Assembly: GCF_018326005.1 (NCBI RefSeq)
Contig: NZ_AP021903.1
Location: 6,445,501 to 6,509,500 of the forward strand
Length of the DNA: 64,000 nucleotides
Direction: 5' to 3'
From: Pseudomonas sp. Seg1
GTDB lineage: Bacteria; Pseudomonadota; Gammaproteobacteria; Pseudomonadales; Pseudomonadaceae
Below, piece by piece: positions 26,101 through 35,482 of the stretch. Each line of letters begins with the position of its first letter. The stretch's first letter is position 1. A program made the position numbers and the translations under genes. Below the pieces are notes generated by a model. That model ran no database searches, was not told where the DNA came from, and was given only the letters and a program-made list of their open reading frames with translations.

Positions 26101-26862
26101 TTACTTATCGTCAGCATCGCCCGGAACATTAGCGGTTTCGCCGCTTGTGCCTTCAACTTCTTCTTTCATGCGCTTGAGGCCCATGTGGCGCACGTCGGTG
26201 CCGCGCACCAGGTAGATGACCAATTCGGAGATGTTGCGCGCGTGATCGCCGATCCGCTCCAGCGAACGCAGCACCCAGATGATGCTCAAGACCCGCGAGA
26301 TAGAGCGCGGGTCTTCCATCATGTAGGTCGCCAGTTCACGCAGGGCGGTCTTGTATTCGCGGTCGATGATCTTGTCGTACTGCGCCACCGAAAGCGCCAG
26401 ATCGGCGTCAAAACGGGCAAACGCGTCCAGCGCATCACGGACCATGTTGCGCACCTGGTCGCCGATGTGGCGAACCTCGACGTAACCGCGTGGCGCTTCA
26501 CCTTCTTCGCACAGCTGAATCGCACGACGGGCGATCTTGGTCGCTTCGTCGCCGATGCGTTCAAGGTCGATCACCGACTTGGAGATGCTGATGATCAGAC
26601 GCAGGTCAGACGCCGCCGGCTGACGACGAGCGAGAATGCGCAGGCATTCTTCGTCGATGTTGCGTTCCATCTGGTTGATCTGGTCATCGATCTCGCGCAC
26701 CTGCTGAGCCAGACCGGAATCGGCCTCGATCAGCGCGGTCACCGCGTCATTGACCTGCTTCTCGACCAGCCCGCCCATGGCCAGGAGGTGGCTGCGCACT
26801 TCCTCAAGCTCGGCGTTGAACTGCGCGGAGATGTGGTGGGTAAGGCCTTCTTTACTAATCAT
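26101..26862 (-). CDS. phoU: Phosphate transport regulator PhoU
   Basis: PhoU, 253 residues, is a helical-bundle protein that links the Pst transporter to PhoR and keeps the regulon off when phosphate is plentiful. Both PhoU repeats are visible, each with the metal-binding E/D-x-x-x-D signature: D-L-E-R-I-G-D-E-A near residue 98 and S-L-E-R-I-G-D-H-A near residue 204. The C-terminus carries an acidic extension (about residues 230-253) beyond the core fold. It is downstream of pstB with a 71-nt gap, the usual order. Confidence 0.96.
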   Translation of the reverse strand: MISKEGLTHHISAQFNAELEEVRSHLLAMGGLVEKQVNDAVTALIEADSGLAQQVREIDDQINQMERNIDEECLRILARRQPAASDLRLIISISKSVIDLERIGDEATKIARRAIQLCEEGEAPRGYVEVRHIGDQVRNMVRDALDAFARFDADLALSVAQYDKIIDREYKTALRELATYMMEDPRSISRVLSIIWVLRSLERIGDHARNISELVIYLVRGTDVRHMGLKRMKEEVEGTSGETANVPGDADDK

Positions 26863-26933
26863 GTTGGCGTCCTTGGAGCGTCCGGTAAGGTGCGGTGGGC
26901 CGCAGCGTCAATACTGTGAGTAACCCGCAACTG

Positions 26934-27767
26934 TCAGCCATAACGACCGGTGATGTAGTCTTCGGTCTGCTTCTTCGCCGGATTGGTGAACAGGGTATCG
27001 GTGTCGCCGAATTCCACCAGTTTGCCCATGTACATGAACGCCGTGTAGTCGGACACCCGCGCGGCCTGTTGCATGTTGTGGGTCACGATGACGATGGTGA
27101 ACTTAGATTTCAGCTCGTAGATCAGCTCTTCGACTTTCAGCGTCGAGATCGGGTCGAGAGCCGAGCACGGTTCGTCGAGCAGCAGCACTTCCGGCTCCAC
27201 CGCGATGGTACGTGCGATCACCAGACGTTGCTGCTGACCACCGGACAGGCCGAGTGCCGAGTCGTGCAGACGGTCTTTGACTTCGTCCCACAGCGCCGCG
27301 CCTTTGAGTGCCCACTCAACGGCTTCGTCGAGGATGCGTTTCTTGTTGATGCCTTGGATACGCAGGCCGTACACCACGTTTTCGTAGATGGTTTTCGGGA
27401 ACGGGTTGGGCTTCTGGAACACCATGCCGACGCGACGGCGCAACTCGGCGACGTCTTCGCCCTTGCGGTAGATGTTGTTGCCGTAGAGGTTGATCGCGCC
27501 TTCAACACGGCAGCCGTCAACCAGATCGTTCATGCGGTTGAAGGTGCGCAGCAAGGTCGACTTACCGCAGCCGGACGGGCCGATGAACGCGGTCACGCGC
27601 TGTTTCGGAATGTTCATGCTGACGTCGAACAGCGCTTGTTTCTCGCCGTAGTAAAGACTCAGGCCGGGTACTTCGATGGCCACGGTTTCCTGCGCCAGGT
27701 TCAGGCTTTGCTTGTCGCGGCCCAGGGCAGACATGTTGATGCCGTGGGTATGTGTTTCGTGCTGCAT
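26934..27767 (-). CDS. pstB: Phosphate ABC transporter ATPase PstB
   Basis: ATP-binding subunit of 277 residues. It has the Walker A motif G-P-S-G-C-G-K-S-T near residue 62, the Q-loop at M-V-F-Q-K-P-N-P-F, the ABC signature L-S-G-G-Q-Q-Q-R, and Walker B L-L-L-D-E-P. The phosphate-type length and the terminal Y-I-T-G-R-Y-G are those of PstB. It works with PstA and PstC to import phosphate delivered by PstS. A repeat element lies between pstA and pstB. Confidence 0.97.
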   Translation of the reverse strand: MQHETHTHGINMSALGRDKQSLNLAQETVAIEVPGLSLYYGEKQALFDVSMNIPKQRVTAFIGPSGCGKSTLLRTFNRMNDLVDGCRVEGAINLYGNNIYRKGEDVAELRRRVGMVFQKPNPFPKTIYENVVYGLRIQGINKKRILDEAVEWALKGAALWDEVKDRLHDSALGLSGGQQQRLVIARTIAVEPEVLLLDEPCSALDPISTLKVEELIYELKSKFTIVIVTHNMQQAARVSDYTAFMYMGKLVEFGDTDTLFTNPAKKQTEDYITGRYG

Positions 27768-27852
27768 GGGAGGCTCCCTGTGCTAACAAATTCGGTTCGT
27801 TGAACCACTGGCCAAACCAGCGGGTAACGCAAATTCAGTTTTTGTCGCGATC

Positions 27853-27943
27853 CCTGTGGGAGCTGGCTTGCCAGCGATGGCATCACCGCGGTGTAACTGA
27901 AACACCGCGTCGCTTGCATCGCTGGCAAGCCAGCTCCCACAGG
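27853..27943. repeat. Intergenic inverted repeat, family C (between pstA and pstB)
   Basis: Arms CCTGTGGGAGCTGGCTTGCC and complement about 90 nt apart. The same family lies at 39351-39442. Sitting within an operon, its transcript hairpin could affect relative expression of pstA and pstB. Confidence 0.8.
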
Positions 27944-27950
27944 ATTGGTT

Positions 27951-29621
27951 TTAACTGTCTAGTGCTTTGTATTTTTCGCGCAGGTGGTTACGGATATACA
28001 CCGCCGAAAGGTTCAGCGTGGCGATCACCAGCACCAGCAACAGCGCCGTGGCGTAAACCAGCGGACGTGCCGCTTCGACGTTCGGGCTCTGGAAGCCAAC
28101 GTCATAAATGTGGAAGCCCAGGTGCATGATTTTCTGATCCAGGTGCAGGTACGGGTAGTTGCCATCCACCGGCAGCGACGGCGCCAGTTTCACCACACCC
28201 ACCAGCATCAGCGGCGCCACTTCACCGGCGGCACGGGCCACCGCGAGGATCATGCCGGTCATCATCGCCGGGCTGGCCATCGGGATAACGATCTTCCACA
28301 AAGTTTCAGCCTTGGTCGCGCCGAGGGCTAACGAGCCTTCACGCACGGTGCGCGGGATTCGTGCCAGACCTTCTTCGGTCGCCACGATCACCACCGGCAC
28401 CGCCAGCAACGCCAACGTCAGCGACGCCCAAAGCAGACCCGGCGTACCGAAGGTCGGTGCCGGCAGCGCTTCAGGGAAGAACAAACGGTCGACCGAACCA
28501 CCGAGTACGTAAACGAAGAAGCCCAGACCGAACACGCCGTAAACGATCGCCGGCACACCAGCGAGGTTGTTCACCGCAATGCGGATGATCCGCGTCAGGG
28601 TGTTCTGCTTGGCGTATTCACGCAGGTACACCGCCGCCAGCACGCCGAACGGCGTCACGATCATCGCCATGATCAGGGTCATCATCACGGTGCCGAAGAT
28701 CGCCGGGAAGATCCCGCCTTCGGTGTTCGCTTCACGCGGGTCGTCCGAGAGGAATTCCCAGATCTTGCTGAAGTAGAAGCCAACCTTGGTGAAGGTGCTC
28801 ATCGCGTTCGGCTGGTAGGCGTGAACCACTTTGCCCAGACCGATTTCGATCTCTTTGCCGTTGGCGTCGCGAGCGGTCAAGGCATCGCGGTTGAACTGCG
28901 CATGCAGATCGGCCAGACGCGCTTCGATATCTTGATAACGCGCGTTCAGCTCGGCGCGCTCGGATTCCATGTCCGCTTGTGCGGTGGCGTCGAGTTTGCC
29001 TTCGAGTTCCAGTTTGCGACCGTGCAGACGGATGCGCTCCAGACCTGCGTTGATCGCGCCGATGTCAGTCTTTTCCAGCGACTTGAGCTGTGCAGCGAGG
29101 CCGTTCACACGGTTGATCCGCGCCTGCAGCTCAGGCCATGCAGCCTCGCCCTCGGCGATGACTTTGCCGTCCTGTTTGACGTTGACCAGGTAGCCGTAGA
29201 AATTGCCCCACTCGCGACGTTCGATCGCCATCAACTCTGGCGGCGTGGTCTGGTTGGTCAGCCACTCGCCGACGATCCAGGTGAAGTCGTTGCCGTTCAA
29301 GTCACGGTTGCCGACCTTGATCAGCTCGCGGGTCATGAATTCCGGGCCCTGATCCGGCACTGGCAAACCAGCGCTCTTCAGTCGGGCACGCGGGACTTCT
29401 TCCTTCTGTACCACTTCACCGACGACCAGGTGCTGGGCCTGGCCCGGCACGTCGTAACTGGCGTGGATCAGATCCGCCGGCCAGAAGTGACCGAGACCGC
29501 GCACGGCAATCACGGCCAGCAGGCCAATGGTCATGATGACCGCGATGGACACCGCGCCACCGCTGATCCAGACGCCCGGGGCGCCGCTCTTGAACCATCC
29601 TTTCAGGGAGTTCTGTTTCAC
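27951..29621 (-). CDS. pstA: Phosphate ABC transporter permease PstA
   Basis: A 556-residue inner-membrane permease, much longer than the roughly 300 residues of the E. coli protein. It has one N-terminal membrane segment (about residues 22-42), a large hydrophilic domain (about 45-300) and a C-terminal transmembrane domain with the E-A-x-x-x-x-x-P type coupling loop (E-G-S-L-A-L-G-A-T-K near residue 430). The extended N-terminal region is common to Pseudomonas Pst permeases; its role is not known to me. It starts 16 nt after the pstC stop. Confidence 0.94.
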   Translation of the reverse strand: MKQNSLKGWFKSGAPGVWISGGAVSIAVIMTIGLLAVIAVRGLGHFWPADLIHASYDVPGQAQHLVVGEVVQKEEVPRARLKSAGLPVPDQGPEFMTRELIKVGNRDLNGNDFTWIVGEWLTNQTTPPELMAIERREWGNFYGYLVNVKQDGKVIAEGEAAWPELQARINRVNGLAAQLKSLEKTDIGAINAGLERIRLHGRKLELEGKLDATAQADMESERAELNARYQDIEARLADLHAQFNRDALTARDANGKEIEIGLGKVVHAYQPNAMSTFTKVGFYFSKIWEFLSDDPREANTEGGIFPAIFGTVMMTLIMAMIVTPFGVLAAVYLREYAKQNTLTRIIRIAVNNLAGVPAIVYGVFGLGFFVYVLGGSVDRLFFPEALPAPTFGTPGLLWASLTLALLAVPVVIVATEEGLARIPRTVREGSLALGATKAETLWKIVIPMASPAMMTGMILAVARAAGEVAPLMLVGVVKLAPSLPVDGNYPYLHLDQKIMHLGFHIYDVGFQSPNVEAARPLVYATALLLVLVIATLNLSAVYIRNHLREKYKALDS

Positions 29622-29637
29622 AGACTTCTACCTTTGC

Positions 29638-31920
29638 TTAAAGCGACGAGTATTTCTTGCGCAGACGCTGACGAATCAGTTCTGCCAGGGTGTTCATGAC
29701 GAAGGTGAACAGCAGCAGCACCAGCGCCGAGAGGAACAGCACGCGGTAGTGGCTGCCGCCGACTTCCGACTCCGGCATTTCCACCGCGACGTTGGCGGCC
29801 AGGGTGCGCAGACCTTCGAACAGGTTCATTTCCATGACCGGGGTGTTGCCGGTGGCCATCAACACGATCATGGTTTCGCCGACCGCACGGCCCATGCCGA
29901 TCATCAATGCCGAGAAGATGCCCGGGCTGGCGGTCAGGATGACCACGCGGGTCATGGTCTGCCATGGCGTGGCGCCGAGAGCCAGCGAGCCGAGGGTCAG
30001 GCCACGCGGCACACTGAACACGGCATCTTCGGCAATCGAATAGATGTTCGGGATCACCGCGAAGCCCATGGCCAGACCGACTACCAGAGCGTTGCGCTGG
30101 TCGTAGGTGATGCCCAGGTCGTGGGAGATCCACATGCGCATATCACCGCCGAAGAACCAGTTCTCCATGAACGGACTCATGTACAGCGACAGCCAGCCCA
30201 CAAACAGGATCACCGGGATCAGCAGCGCACTTTCCCAACCGTCCGGGACTTTCAGGCGGATCGACTCAGGCAGGCGACTGAAGGTGAAACCGGCAACCAG
30301 GATGCCGATCGGCAGCAGCATCAACAGGCTGAAGATGCCCGGCAAGTGCCCTTCGACATAAGGTGCGAGGAACAGGCCAGCGAAGAAACCGAGGATCACC
30401 GTCGGCATCGCTTCCATCAGTTCGATCACCGGTTTGACCTTGCGGCGCATGCCCGGAGCCATGAAGTACGCGGTGTAAATCGCGGCGGCAACGGCCAGCG
30501 GTGCAGCCAGCAGCATCGCGTAGAACGCGGCTTTCAGGGTGCCGAAGGTCAGCGGCGACAGGCTCAGTTTCGGTTCGAAATCGGTGTTGGCGGCGGTCGA
30601 TTGCCAGACGTATTTAGGCTCGTCGTAGTTTTCGTACCAGACCTTGCTCCACAACGCGCTCCACGAAACTTCCGGGTGTGGGTTGTCGAGCAGCAGCGGT
30701 TGCAGCTTGCCGCCGGCTTCGACGATCACCCGGTTGGCGCGTGGCGACAGACCGAACAGGCCTTGGCCTTCCACTACCTGATCAACCAGCAAAGTGCGGT
30801 GCGCGGTGCTGTGGAACACGCCGAGCTTGCCGCTGGCATCGAGGGCGAGGAAGCCTTTGCGGCGTTCTTCAGCAGTGATTTCAACGATTGGCGTCGTGCC
30901 CATCTGGAAGGTGCGGATCTGCTTCAGACGCAACTCGCCATCGGTATCGCGGGCCATGAACCACTGGGCCAGACCACCCTTGGAGTCACCGACGATCAGC
31001 GAGATACCACCAACCAGTTGCGTGGTCGCGGTGACTTCGGCGTCAGCGTTTTCCAGCAGTTTGTAGCGGCCGTTGAGGCTCTTGTCGCGCAGGCTGAACA
31101 CGTCGGCCTGGGCACGCCCGTTGACCACGTACAGCCATTGCTGGCGCGGGTCGACGAAGATGTTTTTTACCGGTTCAGTCATCTGCGGCAGATCGATGCG
31201 CTTCTGCTCGTTGGTGACTTCGCCGGTCATCATGTTTTCTTCGCTGGTCAGCGATAGAACGTTGAGTTGCGAACCGGTCGAACCCACCAGCATCAGCGTT
31301 GTGTCGGTCGCGTTGAGGCTGACGTGCTCCAGCGCACCGCCGGCTTCGTTCAGCGCGATCGGCGTCTCGCCGTACGGGTATTCGATGGCCGGGGTGATGG
31401 TTTTCTTGCCGTCGGGGTAGCTGACTTTATAGGTGTGACGGAACACCAGCGCCTGGCCGTTGGACAGACCGACAGCTACCAGCGGATGACCTGGCTGGTC
31501 TTCGCCGATGGAGGTTACGGTAGTGCCGGCCGGAACCGGCAGATCGACGCGCTTCAATTCAGCGCCATTGTCGATGTCGAAGAACAGTGCCTGACCCTTG
31601 TCGGAAACGCGCATCGCCACCTGATTCTGCTCTTCGAGCGAAATCATCAGCGGCTTGCCGGCGTCCTGCATCCACGCGGGAGTAATGGCATCTTTCGCAG
31701 TCAGGTCGGCACCTTTGAACAGCGGCGCAACCACGTAGGCGAGGAAGAAGAAGATCAGGGTGATGGCTGCCAGCACCGCGAGACCGCCAACGAGGACGTA
31801 CCAGCGGGTGAAGCGATCCTTGAGCGCGCGAATGCGGCGCTTGCGTTGCAGCTCAGGCGTATTGAAATCAATGCGCTTGGGAGGATTAGTAGTCATGTGG
31901 GAATTGGCCAGATCATTCAT
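29638..31920 (-). CDS. pstC: Phosphate ABC transporter permease PstC
   Basis: 760-residue permease with an N-terminal membrane helix (about residues 38-64), a hydrophilic domain of some 370 residues, and a C-terminal permease domain of about six helices from about residue 440. A coupling-loop motif (L-A-L-G-A-T-P-W-Q-T) near residue 650 identifies the Pst/binding-protein permease class. The Pho box ends only about 22 nt upstream of the ATG at 31920, so if transcription starts near that codon an internal ATG at 31896 (MTTNPPKR) may be the real start. pstC has its own Pho-regulated promoter separate from pstS. Confidence 0.93.
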   Translation of the reverse strand: MNDLANSHMTTNPPKRIDFNTPELQRKRRIRALKDRFTRWYVLVGGLAVLAAITLIFFFLAYVVAPLFKGADLTAKDAITPAWMQDAGKPLMISLEEQNQVAMRVSDKGQALFFDIDNGAELKRVDLPVPAGTTVTSIGEDQPGHPLVAVGLSNGQALVFRHTYKVSYPDGKKTITPAIEYPYGETPIALNEAGGALEHVSLNATDTTLMLVGSTGSQLNVLSLTSEENMMTGEVTNEQKRIDLPQMTEPVKNIFVDPRQQWLYVVNGRAQADVFSLRDKSLNGRYKLLENADAEVTATTQLVGGISLIVGDSKGGLAQWFMARDTDGELRLKQIRTFQMGTTPIVEITAEERRKGFLALDASGKLGVFHSTAHRTLLVDQVVEGQGLFGLSPRANRVIVEAGGKLQPLLLDNPHPEVSWSALWSKVWYENYDEPKYVWQSTAANTDFEPKLSLSPLTFGTLKAAFYAMLLAAPLAVAAAIYTAYFMAPGMRRKVKPVIELMEAMPTVILGFFAGLFLAPYVEGHLPGIFSLLMLLPIGILVAGFTFSRLPESIRLKVPDGWESALLIPVILFVGWLSLYMSPFMENWFFGGDMRMWISHDLGITYDQRNALVVGLAMGFAVIPNIYSIAEDAVFSVPRGLTLGSLALGATPWQTMTRVVILTASPGIFSALMIGMGRAVGETMIVLMATGNTPVMEMNLFEGLRTLAANVAVEMPESEVGGSHYRVLFLSALVLLLFTFVMNTLAELIRQRLRKKYSSL

Positions 31921-31942
31921 GCGCTCACCCTAGCGATCCTGT

Positions 31943-31960
31943 ATGACAGAAAGATGACAG
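31943..31960 (-). promoter_or_regulatory. Pho box upstream of pstC
   Basis: CTGTCAT-CTTT-CTGTCAT on the minus strand, a perfect direct repeat with 11-bp period. A weaker third unit (GCGTCAC) lies 11 bp further upstream. Confidence 0.9.
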
Positions 31961-32023
31961 TGCAGTGACGCAGCAAATCCACCGCCAGCAAGACTGGCAG
32001 AGGATCGAAAATTTGAGGTGTGG

Positions 32024-32088
32024 AAAAGGCCGGCCTGCAAGCAGATCCGGCCTTTTTCCTTGAGTCCGGCGGGGTTCACCCCGGACTC
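32024..32088 (-). terminator. Two adjacent hairpins downstream of pstS
   Basis: Stem GAGTCCGG/CCGGACTC (32062-32088), then stem AAAAGGCCGG/CCGGCCTTTTT (about 32024-32057), which has T-runs on both sides. They lie directly after the pstS stop and should end or attenuate the abundant pstS transcript before pstC. Confidence 0.75.
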
Positions 32089-32094
32089 AATTTG

Positions 32095-33096
32095 TTACTT
32101 CTTTGCGACTTCAGCGCCGCCTTCTTGCAGACCCAGGTCAGCCAGTGCTTTTGCAGCAACCTTGGCTGGCAGCGGGATGTAGCCGTCTTTCACTACAACT
32201 TCCTGGCCCTGTTTGGACAGAACCAGTTTCACGAACTCAGCTTCCAGCGGAGCCAGAGGCTTGTTCGGGGCTTTGTTCACGTACACGTAGAGGAAACGCG
32301 ACAGTGGGTACTTGCCGTTCAGGGCGTTCTCTTCGGTGTCTTCGATGAAGTCAGTGCTGCCTTTCTTCGACAGAGCAACAGTCTTCACGCTGGCGGTTTT
32401 GTAGCCGATGCCCGAGTAACCGATGCCGTTCAGCGAGGAGCTGATCGACTGCACGACCGAAGCCGAGCCTGGTTGTTCGTTGACGTTTGGCTTGTAGTCG
32501 CCTTTGCACAGGGCTTCTTCTTTGAAGTAGCCGTAGGTGCCGGATACCGAGTTACGGCCGAACAGTTGCACTGGCTTGTTGGCCAGGTCGCCGGTCACGC
32601 CCAGGTCGCCCCAGGTTTTCACGTCGGCTTTGGCGCCGCACAGACGAGTGGACGAGAAGATCGCATCAACCTGTTCCATGGTCAGGTGCTGGATCGGGTT
32701 GTCTTTGTGTACGAACACCGCCAGGGCGTCCACGGCAACCGGAATAGCGGTTGGCTTGTAGCCGTATTTCTGTTCGAAGGCCGCCAGTTCGGTGTCCTTC
32801 ATCTTGCGGCTCATCGGGCCCAGGTTGGAGGTGCCTTCAGTCAGCGCAGGTGGCGCAGTGGCGGAGCCAGCGGCCTGAATCTGGATGTTTACGTTCGGGT
32901 ATTCTTTTTTGTAGTTCTCAGCCCAGAGGGTCATGAGGTTGGCCAGAGTATCGGAGCCGACGCTGGACAGGTTGCCCGACACACCAGTGGTCTTGGTGTA
33001 GCTCGGGATAGCAGGGTCAACAGCGGCGAACGCGTTGGCAGTCGCAACGCCAGCAGCGACAAAAGTCATTGCCGCCATCAAACGCTTCAGTTTCAT
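32095..33096 (-). CDS. pstS: Phosphate ABC transporter substrate-binding protein PstS
   Basis: Periplasmic phosphate-binding protein, 333 residues, with a signal peptide cleaved after about A-N-A-F-A (residue 25). Phosphate-binding loops are visible as [10 protein letters not shown] near residue 46, and [10 protein letters not shown] near residue 180. A Pho box lies upstream. It heads the pst region on the minus strand and feeds PstCAB. This is the Pseudomonas-type PstS, similar in size to the E. coli protein. Confidence 0.95.
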   Translation of the reverse strand: MKLKRLMAAMTFVAAGVATANAFAAVDPAIPSYTKTTGVSGNLSSVGSDTLANLMTLWAENYKKEYPNVNIQIQAAGSATAPPALTEGTSNLGPMSRKMKDTELAAFEQKYGYKPTAIPVAVDALAVFVHKDNPIQHLTMEQVDAIFSSTRLCGAKADVKTWGDLGVTGDLANKPVQLFGRNSVSGTYGYFKEEALCKGDYKPNVNEQPGSASVVQSISSSLNGIGYSGIGYKTASVKTVALSKKGSTDFIEDTEENALNGKYPLSRFLYVYVNKAPNKPLAPLEAEFVKLVLSKQGQEVVVKDGYIPLPAKVAAKALADLGLQEGGAEVAKK

Positions 33097-33163
33097 GCCT
33101 TACTCCTAGCAGATAGGGTGTGTTAAGTCGGGGCCAAGTATCAGCAGGCCGTGTGAACACTCT

Positions 33164-33181
33164 ATGGCTGAAATATGACAA
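33164..33181 (-). promoter_or_regulatory. Probable Pho box upstream of pstS
   Basis: TTGTCAT-ATTT-CAGCCAT on the minus strand, 6/7 and 5/7 matches to CTGTCAT with the correct 11-bp spacing, about 70 nt upstream of the pstS ATG. Confidence 0.65.
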
Positions 33182-33209
33182 TTGGATGAAAGGCCAGCAT
33201 GTCGCGACA

Positions 33210-33321
33210 GATCGTTCCCACGCTCTGCGTGGGAACGCCGCCATGGACGCTCTGCGTCTGCATTGAGAGGTGACGCGGAGCGTCGCGGGATGCATTCCCA
33301 CGCGGAGCATGGGAACGATCA
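33210..33321. repeat. Intergenic inverted repeat, family D (second copy)
   Basis: The same nested CCCACGCTCTGCGTGGG architecture as at 24840-24950, bounded by GATCG and CGATC. It lies between the pstS promoter and the end of the MFS gene. Confidence 0.8.
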
Positions 33322-33343
33322 GACAGCTACAAATAGCTCGGAA

Positions 33344-34642
33344 TCAGCGACCCTTCTTCCAGAGCCACGCACCCACCAGAATCCCCACCGTGCACAGCAC
33401 CGCCACATAGTAGGCCGGGCCCATCGCGCTTTCTTTCAGCAACAGGCTGACCACCATTGGCGTCAGGCCGCCGAAGATCGCGTAGGCAACGTTATAAGAG
33501 AAGGACAAACCGCTGAAGCGCACCACCGGCGGGAACGCTTTAACCATCACATACGGCACCGCACCGATGGTGCCGACCAGGAAACCGGTCAACGCGTACA
33601 GCGGGAACAGCCAGGTCGGGTGAGCGGCGAGGCTGTGATAGAAGGTCCAGGAGCTGATCAGCAAGCCAAGGCAACCGAATACGAACACGCGTCCGGCGCC
33701 AAAGCGATCCGCCAACGCACCGGAGATGATGCAGCCGATGCTCAAAAAGACGATCGCCAGACTGTTCGATTGCAACGACTCTGTCGGCGTGAAGTGGTAG
33801 ACCGTTTGCAGCACGGTCGGGGTCATCAATATGACTACGACGATGCCAGCGGACAGCAACCAGGTCAGCAGCATCGAGATCGCAATCGCACCGCGATGGT
33901 CGCGCAGCACTGCGCGCAACGGCACTTCTTCAGCCAGCGCCTTGCGTTGTTGCAGTTCGGCGAACACCGGGGTTTCGTGCAGCCAGCGGCGCAGGTAGAC
34001 CGAGAACAGGCCAAATACACCACCGAGCAGGAACGGGATCCGCCAGGCGTAATCGGAAACCTCGGCAGGCGTATAGATGCTGTTGATCGCGGTGGCGACC
34101 AGCGAGCCGAGCAGAATACCGGCGGTCAGGCCGCTGGTAAGGGTGCCGCAGGCATAACCCATATGTTTCTGCGGCACGTGTTCGGAAACGAAGACCCACG
34201 CCCCCGGCACTTCACCGCCAATCGCCGCGCCCTGAATCACGCGCATCAACAGCAGAAGAATCGGCGCCCACAGGCCGATCTGCGCATACGTTGGCAGCAG
34301 CCCCATGATCAAGGTCGGCACGGCCATCATGAAAATGCTCAGGGTGAACATCTTCTTGCGACCCAGCAGATCGCCGAAGTGCGCCATGACGATACCGCCC
34401 AGCGGCCGTGCGAGGTAACCGGCGGCGAAGATGCCGAAGGTCTGCATCAGGCGCAGCCACTCGGGCATGTCGGCCGGAAAGAACAGCTTGCCGACCACGG
34501 TGGCGAAGAACACGAAGATGATGAAATCGTAGAATTCCAGCGCACCGCCGAGGGCGGACAGCGACAGAGTCTTGTAGTCGTTGCGAGTCAATGGTCGTGC
34601 GGGTTGCTCGGGCTGCGCGAGGCTCGAAGGCGCTGTGGTCAT
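33344..34642 (-). CDS. MFS transporter, metabolite:H+ symporter type
   Basis: 432-residue transporter with twelve predicted helices. It contains G-G-A-L-E-F-Y-D-F-I-I-F near residue 35 and the loop 2-3 motif G-D-L-L-G-R-K-K-M near residue 92, both typical of the metabolite:H+ symporter (MHS) branch that carries dicarboxylates, betaines or proline. ATG 34642 is chosen over an upstream in-frame start because homologues begin M-T-T. The substrate is not predictable. An MFS gene in this position next to pstS is conserved in Pseudomonas as I recall. Confidence 0.88.
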   Translation of the reverse strand: MTTAPSSLAQPEQPARPLTRNDYKTLSLSALGGALEFYDFIIFVFFATVVGKLFFPADMPEWLRLMQTFGIFAAGYLARPLGGIVMAHFGDLLGRKKMFTLSIFMMAVPTLIMGLLPTYAQIGLWAPILLLLMRVIQGAAIGGEVPGAWVFVSEHVPQKHMGYACGTLTSGLTAGILLGSLVATAINSIYTPAEVSDYAWRIPFLLGGVFGLFSVYLRRWLHETPVFAELQQRKALAEEVPLRAVLRDHRGAIAISMLLTWLLSAGIVVVILMTPTVLQTVYHFTPTESLQSNSLAIVFLSIGCIISGALADRFGAGRVFVFGCLGLLISSWTFYHSLAAHPTWLFPLYALTGFLVGTIGAVPYVMVKAFPPVVRFSGLSFSYNVAYAIFGGLTPMVVSLLLKESAMGPAYYVAVLCTVGILVGAWLWKKGR

Positions 34643-35019
34643 GGCAAGGGCTTCTCTTATAGTCGGATCTACCGCCACAACAACGCTGGCTGTGACTTGG
34701 GCAGGTTCGGCACCATAGCAAATTGTTCGAAAAAGCACATAGAGGCGCGTATTTGACGGTCGAAATGAGAACCGGATGGTCGTCGTGGAGTCTACCGACC
34801 GATATACTCGCAACCTTGCTCCGGTTTGTAGGGGGTTGCTGTGCGAAAACGTCGTTGGCCCGGCCTTGGCTCGGGATTAGCCGGTTTCGCAGAGTTTCTC
34901 CTTAGGCGCCTGATGGAAAACGTGACGAACGTAGAATGTTCGGTGCTGAATCGTTTTTCCCGAAGACGGCTACCACCAGCAATACCAACGAAGAGTCACG
35001 GGTCAGAGGCACCCCCGGC
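34643..35019. other. Intergenic region between MFS gene and thioesterase gene
   Basis: 377 nt between divergently transcribed genes. Short open frames occur on the plus strand but none has a recognisable product. It should contain promoters for both neighbours; I see no clear operator or hairpin. Confidence 0.5.
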
Positions 35020-35424
35020 ATGATAGAGCTCGAACAAGAAGATCCGATCCCGCAAGGCGACCTGGCCCTGCAAATCACTGCACTCCCACGCGAAACCAAC
35101 GGCTTTGGCGATATTTTCGGCGGCTGGCTGGTAGCGCAGATGGATTTGGCCGGCACCGCAATGGCCAGCCGCGTGGCCGGCGGTCGCGTCGCCACGGTTG
35201 CCATCGACCGCATGGCGTTCCTCGTGCCTGTGGCGGTCGGTGCGCAATTGTCCTTTTACACCCAGACCCTGGAAATCGGTCGCAGCTCGATCCAGATGAT
35301 GGTCGAAGTGTGGAGCGACGATCCGCTGTCCAGCGAGTGGCGTAAAGTCACCGAGGCGGTGTTTGTCTTCGTCGCCATCGACGGCAGCGGCCGCACTCGC
35401 TCGGTGCCGCCACGCGCACGTTAA
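35020..35424 (+). CDS. Acyl-CoA thioesterase, hotdog fold (YciA-like)
   Basis: 134-residue hotdog-fold protein. It shows N-G-F-G-D-I-F-G-G-W-L-V-A-Q-M-D near residue 27 (the conserved N-x-x-G-x-I-F-G-G motif of acyl-CoA thioesterases, with the catalytic Asp) and a V-A-T-V-A-I-D-R-M-A-F segment near residue 60. It hydrolyses acyl-CoA thioesters in the cytosol. The ATG at 35020 is preferred over an in-frame upstream one because family members start near it. The downstream mutarotase-like gene starts 58 nt later, so they may be co-transcribed. Confidence 0.88.
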   Translation: MIELEQEDPIPQGDLALQITALPRETNGFGDIFGGWLVAQMDLAGTAMASRVAGGRVATVAIDRMAFLVPVAVGAQLSFYTQTLEIGRSSIQMMVEVWSDDPLSSEWRKVTEAVFVFVAIDGSGRTRSVPPRAR

Positions 35425-35482
35425 ACATCGCGGCCGATTTGCGGTCGATAGTCGTCCCAAGTGTCTGATCGAGAGCTGTCCC

